DNA of 64,000 bases from Ardenticatenaceae bacterium (GTDB taxonomy: Bacteria; Chloroflexota; Anaerolineae; Promineifilales; Promineifilaceae): the NCBI GenBank assembly GCA_020634565.1, contig JACKBN010000021.1, forward strand, positions 1-64,000. Reading direction: 5' to 3'. The notes under the pieces were generated by a model. The model saw only the letters and a program-made list of their open reading frames with translations. It searched no databases and had not been told where the DNA came from. Below are positions 35,021-42,782 of the stretch, piece by piece (the first letter of the stretch is position 1; each line of letters opens with the position of its first letter). A program made the translations under genes and the position numbers.

Positions 35021-36236
35021 CTGGAATTATTGCTGAATTAGCAGTTGTTATGGTGCTGCTGGCTCTACGGGTTTTGGCAACCACGAAGAAATAAAAAAGG
35101 ATACCTGTTATAAGCGGCACGGTTGCCGTAAATGTGTCGCTTTTACGGCTATCAGCTAGCCAGAGTGTGCCCCACGGCATGATGAATGCTAATAGCAGCC
35201 AAGCCAAAGCTGCTGCGCCACGTTTACGTGTAATCAGGAAAACAAGCGTTGCTGGAATGAGCAGCAGCAAATGTTCATACACCCAGGCATATGGTGTGAT
35301 GAGCAAAGAACCAATCAAGGTCAGAGGCATGACTTCTGTTTCTGTAAGGCTGGTATTGCGGAAAATGATTAGCCCGATGACGGCCGTTACCCCCACCACA
35401 AACACCAATCCCAACGCTGCCCACCATTCCGGCAAGATTTCATAAGCCAATCCCCACACGGTAGGCGTAATGGCCGTGACTTCCGTTTTCCCCGTGACGT
35501 TGAGCCATTCAGAGAGCCAGCCAGGCAACACCAGCCAGCTGATCAACAGCATGGCCAGACCACCAGTTGCCGCTCCCGCAATGATTTGCCAGCGCCGCTG
35601 CCATAACAGCCACAGTCCAAAAGCGGGTACAAACAGCACAAATGCATTCGGTTTTATGATAATGAAAGAGAGTGCAATGCCTGCTAGAAACGGCCGTTCC
35701 TGCCGCACCAACCACAAAAACAGGGCCAAAACAAAAAAGAGCAAAAACGTGATTTGCCCGTTATTCATGCTCACCAGTACTGCGCGATAGGTGAATGTAA
35801 ACAGGGCCACGAGGCCAAACTCTGCTACCGGCAGCGGCTTTGGATAATAAGCGTTTATCAGCAGAAACAAGCCGCCGCCCAGCACACAAAGCGAAAATGC
35901 CAGCCAGGCGGCTGCCCCCCAGCCCAAGTCTAGCGCGGCAAACGGCAATACCAACAGCAGCGTCCACAAGGGAAATGGTGTGCGATCGTCGGGCATCCAG
36001 GTGCTGCCCAACTCGGCTCGCAGCGGACTCCATACGGCCGGATCATACGGGTCCAGGCCACGCAGAATGGCTTTGCCGCCCGCATACAGGCTCATAAAAT
36101 CGCGATTGTTGTAGCGTGCTGGCCCGGTAAGCATTTCGTACATGCCCCAGGTTAGCAAGCCAAAAACAACAATCAGTAAAATGATCACGATGCCTTTTTG
36201 TTGCGCTTTGTTTTGTGAAGCTTCGACTGTGGTCAT
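35001..36236 (-). CDS. DUF2029/GT87-like membrane mannosyltransferase
   Basis: A 411-residue polytopic protein with about ten helices. RYNNRDFMSLYAGGKAILRG (about 41-60), with the acidic first-loop residue, and LDPYDPAVW are hallmarks of DUF2029/GT87 polyprenyl-phosphate-mannose-dependent enzymes. It is the first gene of the 12-gene cluster. No canonical promoter was identified with confidence in the 245-bp space upstream, but a terminator at 36423-36452 separates it from the kinase/Wzz operon, so a separate promoter is expected. Confidence 0.8.
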   Translation of the reverse strand: MTTVEASQNKAQQKGIVIILLIVVFGLLTWGMYEMLTGPARYNNRDFMSLYAGGKAILRGLDPYDPAVWSPLRAELGSTWMPDDRTPFPLWTLLLVLPFAALDLGWGAAAWLAFSLCVLGGGLFLLINAYYPKPLPVAEFGLVALFTFTYRAVLVSMNNGQITFLLFFVLALFLWLVRQERPFLAGIALSFIIIKPNAFVLFVPAFGLWLLWQRRWQIIAGAATGGLAMLLISWLVLPGWLSEWLNVTGKTEVTAITPTVWGLAYEILPEWWAALGLVFVVGVTAVIGLIIFRNTSLTETEVMPLTLIGSLLITPYAWVYEHLLLLIPATLVFLITRKRGAAALAWLLLAFIMPWGTLWLADSRKSDTFTATVPLITGILFYFFVVAKTRRASSTITTANSAIIPDESSID

Positions 36237-36422
36237 AGACGTCAGTTTAACGCAGTACTATTTTTTATGGGATAGCCAATAAGATTTACCAAAATTGTTT
36301 CAGGATGGTGGCACAATGTAATGGTTGGTCTAGCCACATCGTGCAATAAGCATCTGACGGTTTTGCTTACCATAACTCAGGCCAGATACAAGCAAAATGT
36401 AGCATATCCTGCCGATAAAATG

Positions 36423-36452
36423 AAAAAACCCAGGTACTAAAAGACCTGGGTT
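36423..36452 (-). terminator. Rho-independent terminator after the tyrosine kinase gene
   Basis: Stem AACCCAGGT/ACCTGGGTT (36427-36435 and 36444-36452) with an 8-nt loop is followed, on the minus strand, by a T-tract (A-tract at 36423-36428). It lies 28 bp after the kinase stop. Confidence 0.85.
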
Positions 36453-36480
36453 CGCACAAATATTCGAATTTTGGGTGAAC

Positions 36481-37125
36481 TTAACCGTAGTACGCTTCCA
36501 TTGAGCTATCAAAAGGCGCATTGGTTAATGTTGCCCCAATGATGTTGACGTGGGCTTTTTGCAGAATTTCCTTGGCGCGCTCTGCGTGTTCCCGTCTGGT
36601 TTTGCCTGCACTTAGGACCAACAGAACGCCATCAACCTTGGCTCCCAAAACGGCCGCATCCGTTACCGCATTCACCGGCGGCGCATCAAATAAAATGATG
36701 TCCACCTTTTCTTGCAGCCGCGCGATCAGTTGATCTACCTGTGGCGTGCCCAAAATATCGGCGGGATTGGGTGGTTTGGTTCCGGCGGTAATTAACCACA
36801 GGTTTTCTACGGCCGTTTCCTGCAAACGCGGTTCATCATTGTGCAAAATCGCATCCGTGAAGCCAGGTTCTGCATTCAGATTAAAGAATGTGTGTAAAGA
36901 CGGCCGTCTTAAATCACAATCCACCAGCACTGTTTTACGGCCGCTTTGGGCCATCGTCACTGCCAGATTTGCCACCGTGCTGCTCTTGCCTTCACCCGTT
37001 ACCGGCGATGTCACCACCAGAGAGCGCAGCGGGGATTCCAGACTATAAAAAGAAAGATTCGTTCGCAGCGTGCGAAATGCTTCACTTAATGGCGAACGCG
37101 GGTTTGTTATTGTTACTAAATCCAT
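36481..37125 (-). CDS. CpsD/CapB-family tyrosine-protein kinase
   Basis: A 214-residue BY-kinase. Walker A is SPVTGEGKSS (40-49), Walker A' VLVDCDLRRP (about 66-75) and Walker B IILFDAPP (about 144-151). The C-terminus ends in SSMEAYYG, giving Tyr212 and Tyr213 as a very short candidate autophosphorylation cluster. BY-kinases work with a Wzz-like membrane partner to control capsule or exopolysaccharide export. Here the partner is a separate protein, as in Firmicutes. It lies 40 bp downstream of the first Wzz-like gene. Confidence 0.9.
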   Translation of the reverse strand: MDLVTITNPRSPLSEAFRTLRTNLSFYSLESPLRSLVVTSPVTGEGKSSTVANLAVTMAQSGRKTVLVDCDLRRPSLHTFFNLNAEPGFTDAILHNDEPRLQETAVENLWLITAGTKPPNPADILGTPQVDQLIARLQEKVDIILFDAPPVNAVTDAAVLGAKVDGVLLVLSAGKTRREHAERAKEILQKAHVNIIGATLTNAPFDSSMEAYYG

Positions 37126-37165
37126 AATGCACCAAATTTTTGTTGTTTGATTGACTGATTACCGA

Positions 37166-37816
37166 TTACTGTCCAGGAATCCGGCCAACCACCGGAATTT
37201 CCAAATACCGTTCTACATCTTCAGCGCGGCGCACCACGCCAGACTCGATCCATTCCAGCACAAAAATAACGATAATACCCAAGATTGCACCCAGAACACC
37301 GCCTGCGGCCGTATTGATCTTCACGTTGGGCGTCACCCCCACCACTTTGGGATCATCCTGGAACTCAATGGTAATCCGGTCTTCCTGCCGATTTTTGTCG
37401 TTTTCCTCATTTTGCCACTGGATGAGCAGGTCGCCCCAAGTGCGTACAATGTCGTTGCCCAAATCGGGATCGGTGTTTTCTACATTAAGCTGTAGCACCA
37501 GCCCCAACCGGTCTGAGGAAACCGTTACATCTCCCAACAGGTCATTGGCTTCCATGTCCAGCTTTAAGATATTGATGACGTCTTGGGCGCGATAGCTGCT
37601 GCTGAGCCATTGCTCATAGTTGCCCAGCAACTCCCGTGCTGCCTGAGATTGACCAAAATCGGTGCGGGCGGGACGTACCAGCAGCTTGAGGCTGGATTCG
37701 TACACGACTGGCTGGATGCGGCTAAAGCCATAGGCTGCTCCGGCAGTCAAAATCGCCAGCAAAATGATGATCCAGCCCCGCTGGCGCAAAATTCTAAAAT
37801 AATCGCTTAATTCCAT
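37166..37816 (-). CDS. Wzz-domain polysaccharide chain-length protein A
   Basis: A 216-residue protein with two transmembrane helices (about 14-32 and 170-190) that flank an extracytoplasmic domain, the classical Wzz/YveK arrangement. It starts MELSDYFRILRQRGWIIILL and ends with RAEDVERYLEIPVVGRIPG, the C-terminal segment that contacts the kinase in related systems. It should regulate chain length or export of an exopolysaccharide with the CpsD-like kinase. It lies 42 bp downstream of a second Wzz-like gene. Confidence 0.87.
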   Translation of the reverse strand: MELSDYFRILRQRGWIIILLAILTAGAAYGFSRIQPVVYESSLKLLVRPARTDFGQSQAARELLGNYEQWLSSSYRAQDVINILKLDMEANDLLGDVTVSSDRLGLVLQLNVENTDPDLGNDIVRTWGDLLIQWQNEENDKNRQEDRITIEFQDDPKVVGVTPNVKINTAAGGVLGAILGIIVIFVLEWIESGVVRRAEDVERYLEIPVVGRIPGQ

Positions 37817-37858
37817 AATTCATTCCCCATGAGGTTGAAGCCCCAGGCTAAAGAGTGT

Positions 37859-38536
37859 CTATTTCTGCTTGGGAATTTCGCCCAAAATGGCAAATCCCAT
37901 CGCTTCTGCTTCTTCGCGGCTGCGGATGGTGGGGTCAAGGTATTCCACCAGAAGCGCCAGCCCTACTCCGGCTGCCAGACCAATCGCGATACGCAGCGGG
38001 ATGTCCAGCAGGCTGCTCAGGCTGCGTGGCAAGGGGGTCACAAATGGCTCGTCAAGCAGGGTAAGTACGGCCGTTTCTCCCCCCAACTGCGGCAAAGCGT
38101 CTGCATTCTGCTCGCGCAGCACAGTGATGGCTGCGTTCACAATCTGGGCCAAAGTCTCGGCATCCCCATGCTGGATAGAAATCTGGAGTCGGCTGCGTAC
38201 GTTTTCTGCGCCAACGCTGAAGCTGCCGGGTGGAACTTCCAGGCCTTCTTGAGCGAGTTGATTGGAAACGGCCGTCTTAAAACTCCCGCTCACCGCCCAA
38301 TCCGTCAGCCCATTCACAATGTACTCCGAGCTGAGCCAGTTGTAATACCGTTCCTGGTCTGCCAAATCGGCGCTCGGCGTAGGCGGTTGGGCCACAAGAA
38401 AGTTGACCCCCACGTTGTAACCGGGTGCGGGCGGCGACTGGTAAGTGACGGCGCTAAACAAGGCCACCACCAATGGTGGAATCAGCACCAGCAGCCAGCG
38501 CCGCCGAAAAATTGCGTAAAAAGCTCGTAGTTCCAT
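37859..38536 (-). CDS. Wzz-domain polysaccharide chain-length protein B
   Basis: A 225-residue relative of the next gene with the same two-helix layout (about 14-32 and 180-200) and a C-terminal SREEAEAMGFAILGEIPKQK that fits the kinase-contact segment. Sequence divergence in the extracytoplasmic part suggests that the two proteins form a heteromer or control different steps. It follows the GT4 gene by 85 bp, in which an AATTACC-type inverted repeat lies. Confidence 0.83.
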   Translation of the reverse strand: MELRAFYAIFRRRWLLVLIPPLVVALFSAVTYQSPPAPGYNVGVNFLVAQPPTPSADLADQERYYNWLSSEYIVNGLTDWAVSGSFKTAVSNQLAQEGLEVPPGSFSVGAENVRSRLQISIQHGDAETLAQIVNAAITVLREQNADALPQLGGETAVLTLLDEPFVTPLPRSLSSLLDIPLRIAIGLAAGVGLALLVEYLDPTIRSREEAEAMGFAILGEIPKQK

Positions 38537-38571
38537 AAATTTCTGTGGTAATTCGCCAGGATTTGAAGCTG

Positions 38572-38611
38572 TAATTGGGTAACTGAATCATTGCTTGCGC
38601 TCCCAATTACT
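38572..38611. repeat. AATTACC-word inverted repeat
   Basis: GTAATTGGG (38572-38580) pairs with CCCAATTAC (38603-38611) in the gap between the GT4 and Wzz-like genes, and overlaps no coding region. It uses the same words as the repeats at 18601 and 53144. Confidence 0.7.
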
Positions 38612-38621
38612 TAATTACATC

Positions 38622-39722
38622 TTATCCAATCCCTGCCAAATCTTCCATTTTCTCTGCCACCAGCGCCTGAATTTGGGCCTTGAAGTGGCTTACATCATAC
38701 TGCTCGGCATGTTGGCGAATGCGCTGGGGATCCACGTTCTCGGTATCAAACCCCTCAACCGCCTGGATAATAGCAGCAACCGACTGCTCTGCAAAAAGGG
38801 TGCCGGTCACGCCGGGCAAAACGGTCTCTAAAGCGCCACCCGCAGCATAGGCAATCACCGGGCGTCCGGCGGCCATTGCCTGGATGGGGGCAATGCCAAA
38901 ATCTTCCTCGCCCGGAAACATGAAGGCGCGACATTTGGCCAGCAGCGACGGCAGTTCCTCATCCGGCACATAGCCCAGGAACTCAATCGTCGGGCCAGCC
39001 ATCGCTTCCAGTCTGGCTCTGTCACGACCACTGCCCGCAATGCGAAGCGGCCGTTTCATTTTGTTAAATGCTTCAATGAGCAAATCAATGCGCCGGTACG
39101 GTACCAATCGACCCACCAGCAAATAATAATCCTCAACTTCATCGCCAGGAACAAAGCGGGCCGTGTCCACCGGCGGATAGATGATAACCGATTCTCGCCG
39201 GTAAACTTTTGCGATTCGCCGACGGACTTCCTGCGAAATTGCCACGAAATGGTCTACGCGATCGGCCGCCAAACGGTCCCATTGGCGCAGCTTCGTCAAA
39301 AACGGGGGCAAAATCGTCCGCGTGAGCCTACCAAGCTGCTCCTGTTCGGCATATTGGTGATAGCGCCACACATATCGGGTCGGCGTGAGGCAGTAACAAA
39401 TATGCACCGTATCTGGCCCGGTGATCACTCCGTGGCAAAAGCCACTCTTGTTGCTGATGACCAGATCGTAACCGCGCAAATCGTGCTGCTCAAATGAGAA
39501 TGGATAGAGAGGGAAATAAAGCTGCTGCTTACGATGAGAAAACGGCAGCTTATCAATAAAATTGGTGCGGATGTCCCAGGTTTGCCAATGGGCTGGCATC
39601 TTATCGGGCGCGTAAAGCGAAGTGTGGATGGGAGCAGTTGGGAACAGATCGACAAGCGCTTCCAGCACATCTTCTGCGCCCCCGATTTGATTCATCCAGT
39701 CATGGACCAACGCCACTTTCAT
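38622..39722 (-). CDS. GT4-family glycosyltransferase (WbaZ/mannosyltransferase-like)
   Basis: A 366-residue GT-B enzyme. It starts MKVALVHDWMNQIGGAEDVL, with the HDW motif of WbaZ-type proteins, and shows FVAISQEVRRRIAKVY, IYPPVDTARF, YYLLVGRLVPYRRIDLLIEA and the EEDFGIAPIQAMAAG block containing the EX7E retaining motif (about 272-286). It should add a sugar, perhaps mannose, during polysaccharide assembly, consistent with its position before the Wzz and kinase genes. Confidence 0.87.
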   Translation of the reverse strand: MKVALVHDWMNQIGGAEDVLEALVDLFPTAPIHTSLYAPDKMPAHWQTWDIRTNFIDKLPFSHRKQQLYFPLYPFSFEQHDLRGYDLVISNKSGFCHGVITGPDTVHICYCLTPTRYVWRYHQYAEQEQLGRLTRTILPPFLTKLRQWDRLAADRVDHFVAISQEVRRRIAKVYRRESVIIYPPVDTARFVPGDEVEDYYLLVGRLVPYRRIDLLIEAFNKMKRPLRIAGSGRDRARLEAMAGPTIEFLGYVPDEELPSLLAKCRAFMFPGEEDFGIAPIQAMAAGRPVIAYAAGGALETVLPGVTGTLFAEQSVAAIIQAVEGFDTENVDPQRIRQHAEQYDVSHFKAQIQALVAEKMEDLAGIG

Positions 39723-39727
39723 GGGGT

Positions 39728-40402
39728 CTAAATGCCCAGGCGGTTCATGCGTTCGGCCAGGGCAGATTCCACTTCCAGGCTTTGCATGGCGTCATCCAGT
39801 TGATTATCCAGGCTGCTGGCCTGCACTTCCCAGGCGGCATCGGCATGGTCCAGGCGGCTGCGGATGTTTTCGGCCGCGGTGGCTACCTCGCTGTCCCCCT
39901 GGCTCATCAACGAATCTAAGGAGCGCATTGCCTTAGCCGAAATCTCTTTGGATTTGGCCAATTGCAGCAAAAAGCCCAGCTCCTGCCGTTCTTGTTTGGC
40001 GATGGCCAGCCGTCCTTCCAGCTTGACTTTTACATCGTCGAGTTTTTCCAGGGCTGAAACCTGTTTTTCTAGCGAGGCATCGTACGTTCTGATTAGTTCC
40101 ATGGCAGACATGAACTGTTTTTGCGTGACCATTGCTTCCGTTTGTTTGCCCTGGCGCAAAAAGGTGTCGATGGCCAGATCGAGCCTGGCGGCTTCGTTGG
40201 CCAGCGCTTCACGGCGTCGGCGGGATGTTTTCACCTGGGCGTACATGGGGGCAATGGTTTGCTTGAATTCGTCAAGTTCGCGTTCTGCCTGACGGATGTA
40301 ATCGTCGTAGACGGCGAGATCGCTTTTTTGCAGGGCCTTGTCGGCTGCTTCATGCAGTCTGGCTCTGAATAGGGTTCTAAGTTTTTGTAGTAATGAGGCC
40401 AT
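39728..40402 (-). CDS. PspA/IM30-family protein
   Basis: A 224-residue, largely helical coiled-coil protein. It starts MASLLQKLRTLFRARLHEAADKA, the amphipathic helix that binds stressed membrane, and keeps the DDYIRQAERELDEFKQTIAP helix hairpin of the PspA/Vipp1 family. It should polymerise on the inner leaflet when the membrane is damaged. I chose ATG at 40402; the frame is open 19 codons upstream but through the terminator hairpin. PspC- and LiaF-like genes lie immediately upstream. Confidence 0.85.
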   Translation of the reverse strand: MASLLQKLRTLFRARLHEAADKALQKSDLAVYDDYIRQAERELDEFKQTIAPMYAQVKTSRRRREALANEAARLDLAIDTFLRQGKQTEAMVTQKQFMSAMELIRTYDASLEKQVSALEKLDDVKVKLEGRLAIAKQERQELGFLLQLAKSKEISAKAMRSLDSLMSQGDSEVATAAENIRSRLDHADAAWEVQASSLDNQLDDAMQSLEVESALAERMNRLGI

Positions 40403-40436
40403 GGGGCGATTATACAAAGTTAGGAGAGGGTGAGGC

Positions 40437-40482
40437 AAAAAAACGGCCGTTTCCTTCACACATTGGTGAGAAACGGCCGTTT
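40437..40482 (-). terminator. Terminator formed from two ACGGCCGT palindromes
   Basis: Two identical AAACGGCCGTTT copies (40441-40452 and 40471-40482), each self-complementary, can pair with one another across an 18-nt loop. On the minus strand the hairpin is followed by seven T (A-tract 40437-40443), so it can terminate the PspC-like gene ending at 40531. Another possibility is that the two copies are simply repeat copies in a gap. Confidence 0.65.
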
Positions 40483-40530
40483 GTCAAACTCGTCTGGCGC
40501 CAGGAGATGGGAAAGCCAGACAGGGTCAGC

Positions 40531-40770
40531 TTAGTTAATGACGATTTCTTCCTCGTCAAAAGCGTTGGCTTTGGCGACTGGCTCTTCATCAGTGGGCATC
40601 AGTACCCACAGAATCAGGTAAGCCAAAATGCCGTGGCCGCCACCCAGCGCCAGCAAAACAAAAACCAGGCGCACAATGACGGGGTCAATATTCAAATAGT
40701 TGGCCAAGCCACTGCATACGCCACCAACCATTTCATCATGTGTATTGCGAACTAAACGTTTGTTACTCAT
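40531..40770 (-). CDS. PspC-domain membrane protein
   Basis: A 79-residue protein with the PspC signature: KRLVRNTHDEMVGGVCSGLA (about 4-23) followed by YLNIDPVIVRLVFVLLALGGG and the AYLILWVLMP helix. PspC proteins sense or bind PspA at the membrane. The context between PspA-like and LiaF-like genes supports an envelope-stress module. The C-terminal acidic tail (FDEEEIVIN) is also common in the family. Confidence 0.92.
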   Translation of the reverse strand: MSNKRLVRNTHDEMVGGVCSGLANYLNIDPVIVRLVFVLLALGGGHGILAYLILWVLMPTDEEPVAKANAFDEEEIVIN

Positions 40771-40875
40771 TTTCTAAATACCTCCACACAGTTGTGATTA
40801 TTAACAAGTTGATATGCACACCATTACGTGGAAGGTTTTAAAAGGTTTCACTGATTTACCCGAATGGCCAAAATG

Positions 40876-41391
40876 CTACTCTTCTGATGCCACATTTTTG
40901 GGGCGACGCGGCAGCAGTTGCCACAGCCCCAGACCAATCAGCAGGAGGGGCCAGTAGCGGTCAATAGCGCCCAAGCCGCTAAAAAATGCGCCAAAAACTA
41001 AAAACAGCACGGCGCTAATGAACAGCAGGCGACCGCCTTCACGCCAGGAGCTGCGGCGTTTATGGCCTAGCGCCCCAGCGATAATCAGCCCAATGCCCAC
41101 AAAGCCAGGAATGAGCGCCCAGGCATAAGACCAGCTTTCCCAGGCATTCGTTTGGTTTTGTACATACAAAAGCCCGCCAATGCCAGCAACGATGCTGCCG
41201 GGAATTGCCAATGTGGGGGTGCCCCAAACGGCGCTTAGGATCAGCAAGACCCCTACCGTAACGATTACTAAGGGCCACTGCTGGCTCAGGTCCAGGCTGG
41301 CGGCCAGGCCAGGGAAAAACTGGACAAATAAAAACAATACGCCGACCAGGATTAAGATGGTGCCAAAAATAATGGAATTTTGCTTGTGCAT
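40876..41391 (-). CDS. LiaF-like/DUF5668 membrane protein
   Basis: A 171-residue membrane protein with about five hydrophobic segments, beginning HKQNSIIFGTILILVGVLFL. The repeated short helices with G/L-rich pattern (LLLIGLGLWQLLPR at about 150-163) match the LiaI-LiaF-like transmembrane region. I chose ATG at 41391 because GGAGG lies 8 nt upstream; the frame is open 85 codons further but without coding character and would overlap the divergent gene. It is the first gene of the pspA/pspC-like unit. Confidence 0.8.
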   Translation of the reverse strand: MHKQNSIIFGTILILVGVLFLFVQFFPGLAASLDLSQQWPLVIVTVGVLLILSAVWGTPTLAIPGSIVAGIGGLLYVQNQTNAWESWSYAWALIPGFVGIGLIIAGALGHKRRSSWREGGRLLFISAVLFLVFGAFFSGLGAIDRYWPLLLIGLGLWQLLPRRPKNVASEE

Positions 41392-41659
41392 GTGATGTAC
41401 CTCCGCGGCAGATGCACCGGAAATGCTCAGTCGTGAGAGAAGTGGGTGTGCTCTGCCTGAATGTTTGATGCTGAAGCTACTGTCAGGACACATTTTCCTA
41501 TGGTAGCTTCTTGTTCTTCTTTTCCTCTTAAGACCATTACGCAATGCGTCGGTTATCGTCGCGCTCAGTATACCGGACGCTTTGTTTGTGTTAAACTCGA
41601 TGCGAATTTTACCTTCACTTAGATGAATAAAACCGTTGCCGAACAATGAGAGATTAGCT

Positions 41660-42664
41660 ATGAGACATGTGTTAATTACCGCTGCCTTTCCATCTCAACT
41701 GGTTGACAAAATTCGGGCCGTATCGCCCAATTTACAGATTGAGCAGCGTACTTTGCCAAACGGCCGTTGGCCTGAAGATTGGACCACCGAGGCCGAAATT
41801 TACTACGCTTATGGTGCTGTCCCCTCTGTGGCACAAGCACCCAACTTGCAGTGGGTACAAACCCATTATGCTGGCATAGACAGCCTCAAAACAAGCGATT
41901 TGTGGCACAGCGACGTCTTGATAACCACGGCCAGCGGAGTTCATGCCGCCAATATGGCCCAGTATGCGCTCACCCAAATTTTGGCTTGGGCACATCGGGT
42001 GCCTAACTGGTTCAACTACAAACAATCCAAAAGCTGGGCCAGAAACCGCTGGGAGACGTTTGTGCCTCAAGAGTTAAGTGGCAAAACGCTTGGCATTCTG
42101 GGCTATGGCAGTATTGGCCGCGAGTTGGCCCGCTTGGCAAAACCCTTTGGCATGAAGATTTTGGTCACCAAGCGGGATGCCCGGCAGCTGAAAGAGACAG
42201 GCTATGTTGCCCCAGGACAGGGTGATCCCGAAGGCACGTTGCCGGACAGAATTTACCCTAGTGAAGCGACACGTTCCATGATTGCCGAATGTGATTTTGT
42301 CGTGATCACATTGCCGTTAACTGAGCGCACCCATCACTTGTTTGACGACGACCTGTTTAAGGCCATGAAGCAAAATGCTTATTTGATCAACGTTGGTCGC
42401 GGGTCAATCATCAATGAAACCGCGCTGGTACGCGCCTTGCGGAAGAACTGGCTGGCTGGTGCCGGGCTGGATGTTTTTGAAACGGAGCCTCTACCCGAAG
42501 ATAGCCCACTGTGGGAGATGAACAATGTCATCATGACGCCGCATGTAAGTGGTTTTACGCCCCATTATGATGAACGAGCAACGGACATTTTTGCGGAAAA
42601 TATGCGACGTTATCTGGCTGGCGAGCCGCTGCTTAACCTTGTGAACCGTGCGGAAGGGTATTAG
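41660..42664 (+). CDS. D-isomer-specific 2-hydroxyacid dehydrogenase
   Basis: A 334-residue NAD(P)-dependent enzyme. The Rossmann motif is TLGILGYGSIGRELARLAKP (about 142-161), and catalytic residues appear as Arg in LINVGRGSI, Glu in LDVFETEPLPEDSPLW and His in VIMTPHVSGF. It reduces a 2-keto acid or oxidises a D-2-hydroxy acid (glyoxylate/hydroxypyruvate/phosphoglycerate-type); the substrate is not clear. ATG at 41660 has only a weak Shine-Dalgarno sequence, and the frame could start 8 codons upstream. A terminator follows at 42698-42727. Confidence 0.9.
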   Translation: MRHVLITAAFPSQLVDKIRAVSPNLQIEQRTLPNGRWPEDWTTEAEIYYAYGAVPSVAQAPNLQWVQTHYAGIDSLKTSDLWHSDVLITTASGVHAANMAQYALTQILAWAHRVPNWFNYKQSKSWARNRWETFVPQELSGKTLGILGYGSIGRELARLAKPFGMKILVTKRDARQLKETGYVAPGQGDPEGTLPDRIYPSEATRSMIAECDFVVITLPLTERTHHLFDDDLFKAMKQNAYLINVGRGSIINETALVRALRKNWLAGAGLDVFETEPLPEDSPLWEMNNVIMTPHVSGFTPHYDERATDIFAENMRRYLAGEPLLNLVNRAEGY

Positions 42665-42697
42665 CTAACCCAGTTTTGATTTTGGCTGTTAATGTGC

Positions 42698-42727
42698 AGA
42701 GCCCCGGTTTCGCCGGGGCTCTTTTTG
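42698..42727 (+). terminator. Rho-independent terminator
   Basis: AGAGCCCCGG (42698-42707) pairs with CCGGGGCTCT (42713-42722), with a 5-nt loop and TTTTT after it, 34 bp after the dehydrogenase stop. Confidence 0.93.
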
Positions 42728-42782
42728 GTTCAGTGGTTGTGGTGCCGGATTCAATCAATCTGATCGAATCCGGCAGACTTGG

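Noticed and set aside
40403..40459. N-terminal extension of the PspA-like gene
   Set aside because: It passes through the paired-palindrome terminator, and the conserved amphipathic helix starts at the ATG at 40402.
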